64,000 bases of DNA from Lachnospiraceae bacterium (lineage in GTDB: Bacteria > Bacillota > Clostridia > Lachnospirales > Lachnospiraceae): the NCBI GenBank assembly GCA_021442455.1, contig JABUSY010000046.1:1-64000 (forward strand), in the 5' to 3' direction. The notes under the pieces are model-generated. The model made no database searches and was not told where the DNA came from. It saw nothing but the letters and a program-made list of their open reading frames with translations. The stretch's first letter is position 1, and each line of letters starts with the position of its first letter. The translations under genes were made by a program, and so were the position numbers. Shown piece by piece: positions 12,541 through 23,015 of this stretch.

Positions 12541-12570
12541 GAGATTGTAAAAGCAACGAGGAGTTAGATC

Positions 12571-13220
12571 ATGGAAATCATCAGAGCTAAAAAAACTGGG
12601 ATACAATTCTTTTCAATATGAGGGTAATGAGCTGAAAATTATTTATGCTATCGAGGATGTAGATGTGGAGATGTAATCCGGGCAATTTATTGCGATATTA
12701 GGACATAATGGCAATGGAAAATCTACGATGATTCAGAATTTGAACGAGTTACTACATTTTATCTCAGGCCGTGTATTTTCTATGGCGGAGACGATATCTT
12801 GGAGGAAGGGTATAAGCTGAGGGAATTTCGTGTCCATGAAGGACTGATGTTTTCAGTATTCGGAGCACCCAGCTGTTGGAAACGAATGTGCTTACAAACG
12901 TTTGTTTCCAACCAAAGAATTAGGGTTTGACGTCGATAGCATTCCGTACAACAGATGACATATAGGAATGTCTGAAGAGTTAGTTGTATGAGAAGTCCAT
13001 TACTTTATCAAGAAGCTGAAGAGGAGGGTTGCCATCGCGGTTGTCCTGTCTATGGACCTAGATATCCTTATCCTGCCTGATAGAAAATTGGTTTGAAGGT
13101 GGCAAGATGACTTATATCATTCATGCTCTGCAAGGAAATTTGGATGGACGTGGAAGCAAGCGAAACAACAGCAGAAGAAGCCAAAAATCCATTGTCAAGA
13201 CACTTAGAAGACAAAAATAA
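12571..13220 (+). pseudogene. eroded ECF-transporter ATPase(s) (ecfA-type)
   Basis: AIEDVDVEM*SGQFIAILGHNGNGKSTMIQNLNELLHFISGRV retains Walker A, but frame is interrupted repeatedly. Confidence 0.75.
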
Positions 13221-13235
13221 ATAAAGATAAAGCTT

Positions 13236-13850
13236 ATGATACGAGATATTATCATAGTTCAGGACTATCTTGTAGAATCTATTTTGTACAGGTTGGATCC
13301 GAAGGCGAACTTTGTTAGTACCTTAATTTATATTCTATCCCTGTTTGTGATGAAGAGCTTGGGATATTTTCTTGGTATTGCTTTTCTGATAGGTGTTATT
13401 TTGTTATCAAAGGTGCCTTTTCTTTTTGTGATATGGGGATTATAATTTATTGTGGTACTTCTGATTACAATCATAACTTTCAATGTTTGGCTGATGCCTG
13501 GATAAGTGCTATGGCAAGTGGTGGCTTCTAAGAGAACACTAGGAAGGACTTGTACTTGATGGACGGATGGTCATTCTCTTGGATTTATCTGATTCTTGGC
13601 GCTTCGTTGATGACGCTGCTGTCAACGCTAAAGAAGCTAACGGTTGTCATGGAAAACTTGTTGAAACCTTTGAATAAACTTCATGTGCCAGTTCATGAAA
13701 TTTCCATGATGATGCTTGTCGCTTTTCGTTTTATCCAGATAGTTTCTGGATGAGACCGACAAGATTATGAAAGCTCAGATGGTGTGCAGGTTTTGGCTGT
13801 TTTATCTGTTGACTTCGTTGGTAATAAAACAGTTCATGTTGTTTCATAAA
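13236..13850 (+). pseudogene. eroded ECF-transporter T component (ecfT-type)
   Basis: MIRDIIIVQDYLVESILYRLDPKANFVSTLIYILSLFVMKSLGYFLGIAFLIGVILLSKVPFLFVIWGL* then frameshifted fragments; located immediately before truA. Confidence 0.75.
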
Positions 13851-13874
13851 GTCTAGAAAGGAGGTAGATGGATT

Positions 13875-14675
13875 ATGAAGCGGATAAAATTGACGGTCGC
13901 ATATGACGGTACGAATTATTGCGGCTGGCAGATGCAGTCTAACGGGATCACTGTTCAGACAGTGCTGAACAGTGCGCTAAGCGAGTTTTTACAAGAAAAA
14001 ATCTATACAGTTGGTGCTAGCCGGACAGATACTGGAGTACATGCAAGAGGGAATGTGGCGGTTTTTGATACCAGGGCACAAATACCAGGAAATAAGATCG
14101 CCTTTGCTTTGAATCAAAGACTTCCGGAGGATATACGAATACTGGGATCACAAGAAGTATCTCCGGAATTCCACCCACGTTTTACGAGTACGATAAAAAC
14201 ATATGAATACAAAATTCTGAACCGCACATTTTCTGACCCTATCAGAAGGAAGGACAGCATGTTCTGGTACGGGAAATTGAATCTGAAAGCGATGAAGAAG
14301 GCGGCGGGATATCTGATGGGTACTCATGATTTTAAAAGCTTTGCAGCTATTAAGGGAACGGAAGGTTCAACTGTGCGCACTATTTATGCTACCAGACTGT
14401 GGAAAGAGGAAGATATGATCCATTTTCAGATTCAGGGGAACGGTTTTCTGTATCATATGGTACGGATCATTACAGGTACTTTGCTGAAAATCGGTCAGGG
14501 CTCCTGGCCGTCAGAGCAGATATGCCAGATCCTTGAAGCTAGGGACAGAAGTCGGGCCGGTGCTACGGCCAGGGCTTGCGGACTGACGCTTCTGAAAATA
14601 CGGTATCCTGAGTGGGAGCCAGATTTGAGGAATAGACAGAATGACAAATTCAAGTCTATCAGTTTAAATGTGTAA
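13875..14675 (+). CDS. truA: tRNA pseudouridine synthase A
   Basis: MKRIKLTVAYDGTNYCGWQMQ, GASRTDTGVHARGNVAVFDT catalytic Asp motif, GNGFLYHMVRIITGTL. Confidence 0.96.
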   Translation: MKRIKLTVAYDGTNYCGWQMQSNGITVQTVLNSALSEFLQEKIYTVGASRTDTGVHARGNVAVFDTRAQIPGNKIAFALNQRLPEDIRILGSQEVSPEFHPRFTSTIKTYEYKILNRTFSDPIRRKDSMFWYGKLNLKAMKKAAGYLMGTHDFKSFAAIKGTEGSTVRTIYATRLWKEEDMIHFQIQGNGFLYHMVRIITGTLLKIGQGSWPSEQICQILEARDRSRAGATARACGLTLLKIRYPEWEPDLRNRQNDKFKSISLNV

Positions 14676-14682
14676 ATAATAG

Positions 14683-14711
14683 TTGACACACAAGGATCCG
14701 TAACATATAAT
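14683..14711 (+). promoter_or_regulatory. sigma-A promoter of rplM-rpsI
   Basis: TTGACA - 17 nt - TATAAT, full consensus; leaves ~220 nt leader before the rplM ATG (14935). Confidence 0.75.
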
Positions 14712-14934
14712 TATCCAGTATAGCATCTGTTATTTGCTAACAGTTTTATATCTTTCGAATACGAAATTTCAGTAAGTCAGGAATCAAAATGAGAATATGG
14801 GAGGTCAAAGTCTCAGTTGAGTTGTTTATTCATGTACAGAGACTATTCAAACAGTAGCGAGAGTAGAGAATCGGTTACCAAATCCGATATTACATGATAT
14901 TTTACATACAATTATAGTACAGGAGGTTATATTC

Positions 14935-15393
14935 ATGAATACATTTATGCCTAATCCGAATAAGATTGAAAAAAAATGGTATGTTATTGATGCTACAGAT
15001 TGTACTCTTGGACGTTTGGCTTCAAAAATAGCAAAAGTTTTAAGAGGAAAGAATAAACCGGAGTTTACTTATCATGTAGATATGGGTGATTATGTAGTGA
15101 TTGTCAATGCAAAGAAAATTAAAGTGTCTGGAAAAAAGCTGAATCAGAAAATTTACTACAGCCATTCCGAGTATGTGGGAGGTATGAAAGAGACCACTTT
15201 AAAGGAATTGCTGGAAAAGAAGCCGGAAAAAGTAATTGAACTGGCAGTAAAAGGCATGATGCCGAAAGGGCCTTTAGGCAGAGCAATGCTGACAAAACTT
15301 CATGTGTACGCTGATGCTGAGCATCCGCTATATAGATCAGAAATCGGGAAGTATTTACATTTTAATGAGGAGGTAAGAGATATTGGTCAGTGA
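14935..15393 (+). CDS. rplM: 50S ribosomal protein L13 (C-terminal tail atypical)
   Basis: [62 protein letters not shown]..., [11 protein letters not shown]-like; tail [23 protein letters not shown] unlike usual L13. Confidence 0.96.
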   Translation: MNTFMPNPNKIEKKWYVIDATDCTLGRLASKIAKVLRGKNKPEFTYHVDMGDYVVIVNAKKIKVSGKKLNQKIYYSHSEYVGGMKETTLKELLEKKPEKVIELAVKGMMPKGPLGRAMLTKLHVYADAEHPLYRSEIGKYLHFNEEVRDIGQ

Positions 15394-15775
15394 AAAATAC
15401 TATGGAACAGGAAGAAGGAAAAAATCAGTCGCGAGAGTATATCTGATACCTGGCATTGGTAAAATTACGATTAATAAAAGAGATATTAATGAATATTTCG
15501 ATTTGGAGATACTAAAGACCGTCGTTCGTCAGCCTCTGATCATCACAGAAAAAAATGACAAATTCGATGTTCTTGTAAATGTATATGGAGGCGGTTATAC
15601 CGGACAGGCAGGTGCTATTCGTCATGGAATCGCCCGTGCTTTATTTCAGGCAGACTCAGAAGATAAATTGGTATTGAAGCGCGCCGGATATCTGACTCGT
15701 GACCCGCGTATGAAAGAGCGTAAGAAGTACGGTCTCAAGGACGCTCGTCGTGCACCTCAATTTAGCAAGAGATAA
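15383..15775 (+). CDS. rpsI: 30S ribosomal protein S9
   Basis: [19 protein letters not shown]..., [50 protein letters not shown]; apparent TTG start with gaggagg SD overlapping the rplM end. Confidence 0.96.
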   Translation: MVSEKYYGTGRRKKSVARVYLIPGIGKITINKRDINEYFDLEILKTVVRQPLIITEKNDKFDVLVNVYGGGYTGQAGAIRHGIARALFQADSEDKLVLKRAGYLTRDPRMKERKKYGLKDARRAPQFSKR

Positions 15776-15969
15776 AATTATTGAAATTCGGAATGATATA
15801 CGAGCTAATCTCCCATAAGGATATATAATATACAGTGAACAGTTTGATTTTTATTAAAAAATTCCAGAAAAAAATATCGAAAATTGTTTTATAGTTTTTC
15901 TGACTTCATTTATTTAAGCATTAAGCTTAAAATAAAAATATTATATGGGCATAGATAGTTTAGTGGTAT

Positions 15970-16043
15970 GAATAAAAGGTATGGCTGTTATGTATAAAGG
16001 TATGAATTCGATCAAATATACATAACAGCCATACCTTTTATTC
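15970..16043. repeat. long perfect inverted repeat (26-bp arms, 22-nt centre)
   Basis: gaataaaaggtatggctgttatgtat (15970-15995) and exact reverse complement atacataacagccataccttttattc (16018-16043). Confidence 0.9.
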
Positions 16044-18775
16044 CTAAGGAGGTAAAAGTAGTATTAAGGTACCACAAGCAAGATAAATGCTTAGCTTTGC
16101 CTTCACATAGAGATATCTTATGGGTATCTGTTTTTAATAGATTTGAGGCCATATATATACATAGATGAAATGCTTGTTCCGAAAAAATATTGTTTTACAA
16201 GGGGATTTTTGATAATTTTATAGCTGCTGGAAATCTTTTTGTTGTGTATTTTACATATGGATTTTTAAATTCGCGAAAGTAAAAAATGGCGTATGGCATG
16301 ATATTGTCGGAAGGAGGTAGCTATTTTTATTAAAAGATGGAATTTTTATGGCAATTTACATGATGAATGAATTGCACTTCAACTGATACAATAAACTAGA
16401 TTGCATTATCAATTGAAAATATATTCAAAATCAGAAGTTTATCATTGCATGCTGGATTGATTAGCATCAAAAATTTTTTCTATTGAGTAAGCATAGAAAT
16501 TCTCGATTATCAAAATATATTATAACATGAATTTTTATTGGGAAAATTGGGGAGGAAGGGCTATTCTTTTGATCGAAATTTTTTATTTTTTTCTAGTCAA
16601 TATCAGAAATGGTGATTTTGGCAGATAATTCCTTTACAAGGCATTCAGATTTTTGTATAACTTTATAATGCCAACCGTGCTTGAAAATACACCAAGCAAT
16701 TTCATGTTTATAATTGAGACAAAAGATAAGCTGAGAGCCTGTATTCTGATCGAACATTTACTGATTACGTTTTTGAGTTTTTTGATATGCATTGGTGGTA
16801 GCGGATACATTTCAGGATTATTAAGTATTTTCAATACTGGAATCTTTATTGTACAGGTTTTTAGTAATATATATTTTAAGTAAACGGTATTTTGCAGAAT
16901 AGTTCTCGGAGAGTTTAGGCTAGGAATACATTCATTGTTTTGTCGATCATATGCGTTTTGTGAAAACCCATTCTTCTTAATGTTATAACAGGCTGTCGTT
17001 ATTTCCTGTTCATTCATTGCGACTCTCGCGTAGGTGTTGAAAAAAGATATATCAATCCTCTAGAGAAACCGTAGGTGAATGGCTGTCCTCCGTTGCCGTT
17101 GTTTATGAGTAGATGTCTTGATTTGAACAACAATACGTAAATTTTCGTCACGAGAGATGATGTTGTTGGTAGAAATTGTCATTTCAGCTTTTTTCAGGCG
17201 AAGAACTGTGGTATTAGGATTGTTGTTTGTGGCCAATAGTATAAATTTTGTGCAGCAAATCTGGTATCCCGTGTAAATTCAAGCGAACGGCGGCAGGAAT
17301 CGTTGACAATGAATGAGTTTTTGTGCCAAAGCGAAAGGTAAAATAGCTGTAAATGAAAAAAACATATAGTTTTTTGTCAACAATAATCAGCCTTCTGGAC
17401 AGTTCAGACAGAATTCTCAGGGCAGCACTGGTGTCTGTAAAGAAATGTTCCTTGATGTCTGGAATTGCTAGACAAACCGTCGAACCTCCTGTATTGATTA
17501 TTGATTGTTGTTTCTCTCATTTCAAACTCTGGCTATTGTGCTGAATTTCTAACCAGTAGGGAATTTTTATGATTTTTGATAAAATTTAACCTTTTTCTCA
17601 AATTCAATGATATCTACGTTTTTTTTATTTGTTGCGTATTTTTTGCTAGAGTTTTGTTTACTGTTTTGAATTCGATTATAGTTTTTATCTAATAACATTA
17701 TTATTTTTGCAATTACAAATTATGAAAATTATTCTAAAAATTCATTATGGGAATAAGACTGAAGAGTAACGAAAATTCCATGAGAAAGATAAGCAACAGA
17801 AGAGCAGTGAGATTTGTTCACAGATAGCTGCGTTAACCAGAGAGTAGTTGAAAAGTGACAATTTTTATGAAGAACAATTATCGTGTGGCATTAACCGTAG
17901 TTTTCTGGTGATCCTGTGAATGCTAAAACTGTACGGAAATCATGATAAGAAGTTATCTATGAGGTGTTTAGTTTGCATGCTTGGTATTTGACTTTACATG
18001 TCATGTAAAGAAAGAAGACTTGAAGGTTGCGATGAAAGGTTGGAAGCTATTCAGTATGAAAGGTTATAATTTAACCATGTTACGTAAAATCGTGATTATC
18101 CCTTATATAGATTCTCTGACTTTAACAGTGAAAATCATAGACATGGTAAACATGGTTTTGTATCAAAACGTAAAAATATGAACGGAAAAGTAATTTGTAC
18201 TAGCTTTGTAAATGGATAAAAGCGAACTTGGATGGTAAGAGAAATACCTTTCTGATAGCAGGAAAAGCTGCTAGGTCAATCGATGTCGTGTATACCGTTT
18301 CCGGTGGATGAGCGAGCATAGCCATTGTATTGAGCTGAAATATAAGTTACGGAGAAAAAATAGCCGAGCTGATCGGAAGGGGGAAAAAAGGAGGGACAGC
18401 GGCGTTATTTTGTCCGTGGATGAAACAGTACAGAATTTCAAAAGGAAACGATATTTTCCAGATATTATATAGATTGTTTGTTGACATAAGTGGCTATCGC
18501 TTATGATAATTCGTTAGGATGCGCTGAACTTTGCACAGAAAGCGACGTTGGAGATCATGTAAACATTGGTGAGAGAATTTAGAGCTTTCAAATAGCCTGT
18601 TATGATAATGATTAGAACAATCAAGTTATTAGTCACAGGGCTGCAAGCAAAATTAATAGATGCAACAAGCAACATAATAGCAGACGCTCAGCGAGATAAA
18701 CAGTAATGTAGTAAGTGGTATGCATAGAATATAAATTCAGACAAAGAGACAGTGAGTAACGAAGATGGAGATAAC

Positions 18776-19810
18776 ATGTGAAAATCTTGGTGACAGAAGG
18801 TGCAGGATATATAGGCAGCCATACATGTGTAGAATTGTTGCAGGAAGGGATATGATGTAACCGATTGTCGATGATATGTATAATGCCAGTGAAAATCTTG
18901 AATGTGTGGTAGGGATTATCTGGGAAAAGGTAACTTTTTATAAAGAGAATATCTGCAGAAGTACATCAATGGAACAGATTTTTGAGCTGGAAGTGTTGAA
19001 CGTAGTCATATATTTTTCAGGATACAAGGTAGTTGGTGAATTTGTGGAAAAGCCCTTTGAATATTATCAGAATATGATAGGAATTCTGACTTTTTGAGAC
19101 GTAGACGTAATAGAAAAAACACGGAGTAAAAAAATATCATTTTCGGTTCTTCCACAACCGTATATGGAAGTTTTGGCCGAAATACCGATTGCTGAGAATT
19201 GGAGCAAAGGAATGTGTACGCCCCTTACGGATGGACGAAATGGATGCTGGAACAGGTACTGTTGGATAAATTCTAGACAGCTGATCCAGAATAGAAAGTG
19301 ATTTTCTTCGGTATTTTTACCAGATGGGAGGGGCGTATAAGAGCGGTTTGTTAGGTGAAAATCCAAAGGAACTTTCCAATGACCTGTTTCCTTATGTGGC
19401 CAAAGTTACCATTGGTAAGCGAAAATCTCTTGGTGTGTGTTCAGTAATGATTATGATACGCCTGACGGCAGAGACATTCAGGATTACATACATGTGGTAC
19501 ATCTTTGCCAGAGGTTATGCAAAAGCTGTACAAAATATTGGTTGACAGAGAAAAAGGGGGGATAGAATATATATCCATGGGGATGGGAAAAGGATACAGC
19601 GTGTTGGCTTGGTTTTATGGAAAAGTCTGTCCGGCCATGAGATCCCTTATGAGGATTAAGCTCAGACGGGAAGAAGATGTAGCAGTCTGTTATTGTGATT
19701 CACGAAAAGCCAGAGAAGAGTTAGTCTGGAAAGTAAGGTATGGGATTGAAGAAATGTGCAGAAATTTTTTAAAATGGAAAAGACAGAATCTCGATGGATA
19801 TGGCATATAA
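18776..19810 (+). pseudogene. galE: eroded UDP-glucose 4-epimerase
   Basis: VKILVTEGAGYIGSHTCVELLQEG, YNASENLECV...VTFYKENI...VVIYFSGYKVVGEFVEKPFEYYQN, CVYGSFG, YAPYGWTKWMLEQ, YISMGMGKGYSVL, DVAVCYCDSRKAREELVWK..YGIEEMCRNF..W: collinear with GalE but in shifting frames with stops. Confidence 0.9.
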
Positions 19811-22761
19811 TGTCGTTCTAAGTTAAAAAAATTCATAGATTTACATGAGCTTTCAATTTTAAAATAATATCTTCTGTGCTAGCATGAATATATGTCGGAT
19901 ATATCGACAGAAGAATGCGGTATGTCTGGAAAAAGCATGTTGTTTAATATATTTGGTTGAAGCTATGATTATGCTCATAAACGGGATGACACTAGTAATC
20001 ATAAATGTACTGAAGCAATTGAATTTGGAAATGGGTGGGCGCAGTAAAATTTGTGTAAGGGACAGTTTTTTTTGAATGGGATGCTTTAGATCATCCTTTT
20101 TTATTCTTTCCACTAGACGGCAAAAGGTTTCTTTTTTGGAGAGATTATAATGAGATACGAGATAGGAAGAAGTTGGTATGATATTGTTTCGGAGAGATGA
20201 TATTAGAAAGATTCGTGTTTCTGGCTAATGTGTCCGAATGGACAACATGGGAGTTGGCAGGTTTGCTATAGCTACGAATCTGGAAATTGAGTAAAATAAC
20301 AAAGACTGATATTCTTCTGTGAAGAAGAAGTATTGGTAAGCATCTGGAAAAGATTATTTTGACTTAGATGTGCATTCTCGGTTCATTCGGAAGAAGATTG
20401 ACAGCAAGGGACAACTCTCTGGTGCATATCACTGAATTTGGGGGAAAAAATAAGATACTAAAGCAGGATCGGTGAAAGATAGTTATTATATTTCTCAGCA
20501 AAACCATATTAAGAGAATCTTCAGGATTATAAGACTACTATGAAAAAAATATGGAGAACGAAGAAAATGTTCGGAGAACAGTCAAGGAGTATAGAAGGTT
20601 TTATGATACGTTTCCGAATCCGAAACGGCTGGCATATGCAGAACTAAAGGCGTTGCTGGAGTGCAAACCTGGGCTACCATGCCACAATACGTAAAAGAAA
20701 CAGCAGAATAAATACTGAAGGTAACTAATCCTGAAAAAGATAGTTGAACTGCAATATCTGGTGGATAAACAGAAATTATTACGCTGCTGCTAGATTTGAC
20801 ATAAATTAGCAAACTGCATTTGTCTGTTCGGGATATATATGCTGAGGTCGTTGCCGATAAATATATCAATTCGGAAGATACTGATGCTATCATTTATCCG
20901 AACGGGTTCTCCCTTTGGAAACAGGGGTATGTAGGTGTCAGCAATATTTGTTTTATTTTGATTTTTATGGGGATAAAGGTGAAGTAATCAGAGAAATTTT
21001 ATAGCTCTATAAATGTACTGATTTCAAAAAAAATAAATAAGAAAGGAAATGGAAGTATTGAAAAACAATTATATCACTGAATAATTTTGAAATTTTATCA
21101 TGATAATTATACTGATTCTTATACAGTATTGTTAGCGTTACTCATTTCATTATCAAAATCTTATTATAAAAATATAGTTATCCAATGAAAATCTAAGATA
21201 TGAAGTGATATACTGTATTGTTGGGTGTTTTCATTGTTTATTTGATTAAGTAGATTGAAGAAAGTTCAGAAAAACGAGAAGAAAATATCTGAAAGCATTG
21301 AAAAAAAGAATGAAGATTATATGGAAGAAAGTAGTAATTTTCAGCCGTTTCCTATAAACTAAACGTGTATAAATATTTCAACAGTTTGGATATGGTCGTT
21401 GTATGTGTAATATATTCTTTCATCGAAGAGTGTGTTATCTTTTTAAAACATATCTGCAATATTTATATAGCAGTTATTCCTGTTTTAATGTATTATATTT
21501 TGGAACGAAAAATATTTTTATCATATCTCAAATTGGAAAATTGGCTATGATTATTCAGTTTTGTGTCATGTATTTTCATATAGTGTTCTTAGCAAGCAAA
21601 TCGAGAGAAGAAGATCAAGCAAGTGGAAAGATCAGTTCCTTATTGACAGTATATTTTATCATGAAAAATCAAGACGGTAGCCGATTTTCTGTCAAATACA
21701 GGAAAAAACGGTGAAAAGAAGATTTGACTGTGTCGAAATCAGTTTTGCGCACGTTTGTTTTTGGAAAAAAACTCTTCGCTGTGAATAAAGTGAATCCAAA
21801 GAACTTGAAAAACTTTTCGAGTAAAGACCTGATAGGATATGAAACATCATCTGCGTCTATAGGATATAGTAGCTTTTCCAGTGTTGTCTTTGCAAGCTTT
21901 TGCAATTCAGACAAAACTAAAAACGCCAGAATTCAAAGCCTAACGTCTCGGATTTTTTCCTACCTATATAAAAACAGGAAATTTGCCATAGATGTATCCC
22001 GTTTATCATTAGCTTGTGCATGGCGTTTTTAGTTTGTTACGTTTTGTATCGTATAATGCTAGAGAATTAAGAAAAACATAGTAGGTATTCTATACAAAGC
22101 TGAATAAATTTTATGAATACGGTAGAATACAGTCACGATCCTATTGTATATCGTTTTTCATATCGAAAATCGTATGATGAAACGGATACTTCTATCAATG
22201 AGATGGTTTGATAAAATAGATAAAATTATCCAGCCAAACGAAAAATATTGTTGCTAGTGAAAGTTGTGTTTGAAGTTTATGAGCTTACTAATATTGTTCT
22301 GTGAGCGGATATCTGCTGCACAAAGAATTACGTGACAGCATTTATCTATAGGGACTGCTCTTGAGTGTATTGTTGATCATTTTTTAGAAATTTCTAACTC
22401 CAGAAATTTTTAAAACTTTGGTCATATGATTTGCCATATTCCTCTTAATACGCAGTCGAAGCAATGGTGGACGAAATGCTGTCTTGAGACAAACATTCAT
22501 ATATCTATAGAAAAACACTTTAAATAATGTAGGGACAATGCTATAATATCTATGGAAGCAATAATCAGTGTAAAAAACTTTAAATTAATGCTGTATTCGT
22601 AACATAACGCGTTTTCAGTTTACCTGATTTTGGCGAAGTTCGTCGTTTCGTAAAATCTCAGGTTTTTCAAGTCGTACTGCGACTAGCAAAGAGGTCATAT
22701 ATCCTCTTTCTCAAGTTATTGCGAATATCAGTTGAGGAATAAGAAAAAGGAGAAAAACATT

Positions 22762-22932
22762 ATGAAACATATCAAGACATTGAATGAAAAGAATTTTCAA
22801 AAGATAGTTACAAAAGGTGGATGTGGCGAATGCCAAACATCTTGTCAGTCTGCCTGTAAAACATCCTGTACCGTAGGTAACCAAAGTTGTGAGCATAAAA
22901 AAATAAACAGAGCTGATATAAAGTTTCTATGA
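22762..22932 (+). CDS. SCIFF-type ranthipeptide precursor (six cysteines in forty-five residues)
   Basis: MKHIKTLNEKNFQKIVTKGGCGECQTSCQSACKTSCTVGNQSCEHKKINRADIKFL; Cys pattern and MKHIKTLN leader characteristic of SCIFF; start at ATG 22762 after aaaaaggag SD, followed by its maturase. Confidence 0.92.
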   Translation: MKHIKTLNEKNFQKIVTKGGCGECQTSCQSACKTSCTVGNQSCEHKKINRADIKFL

Positions 22933-23015
22933 GGTGTTCTGGATATCTGGTAATCGGAAGCAGAAACACCATTTTCTGGAAGTACAGGACAACATTTGAG
23001 AAAAGAGGTTTATCC

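Noticed and set aside
13945-13980. CACTGTTCAG-acagtg-CTGAACAGTG palindrome
   Set aside because: Lies inside truA coding sequence encoding conserved-looking residues; likely coincidental.
22929-23015. N-terminal 29 residues of the 480-aa radical-SAM ORF
   Set aside because: MRCSGYLVIGSRNTIFWKYRTTFEKRGLS is not SCIFF-maturase-like; the GTG at 23016 with aaaagagg SD gives the canonical VIHQYKxNG start.
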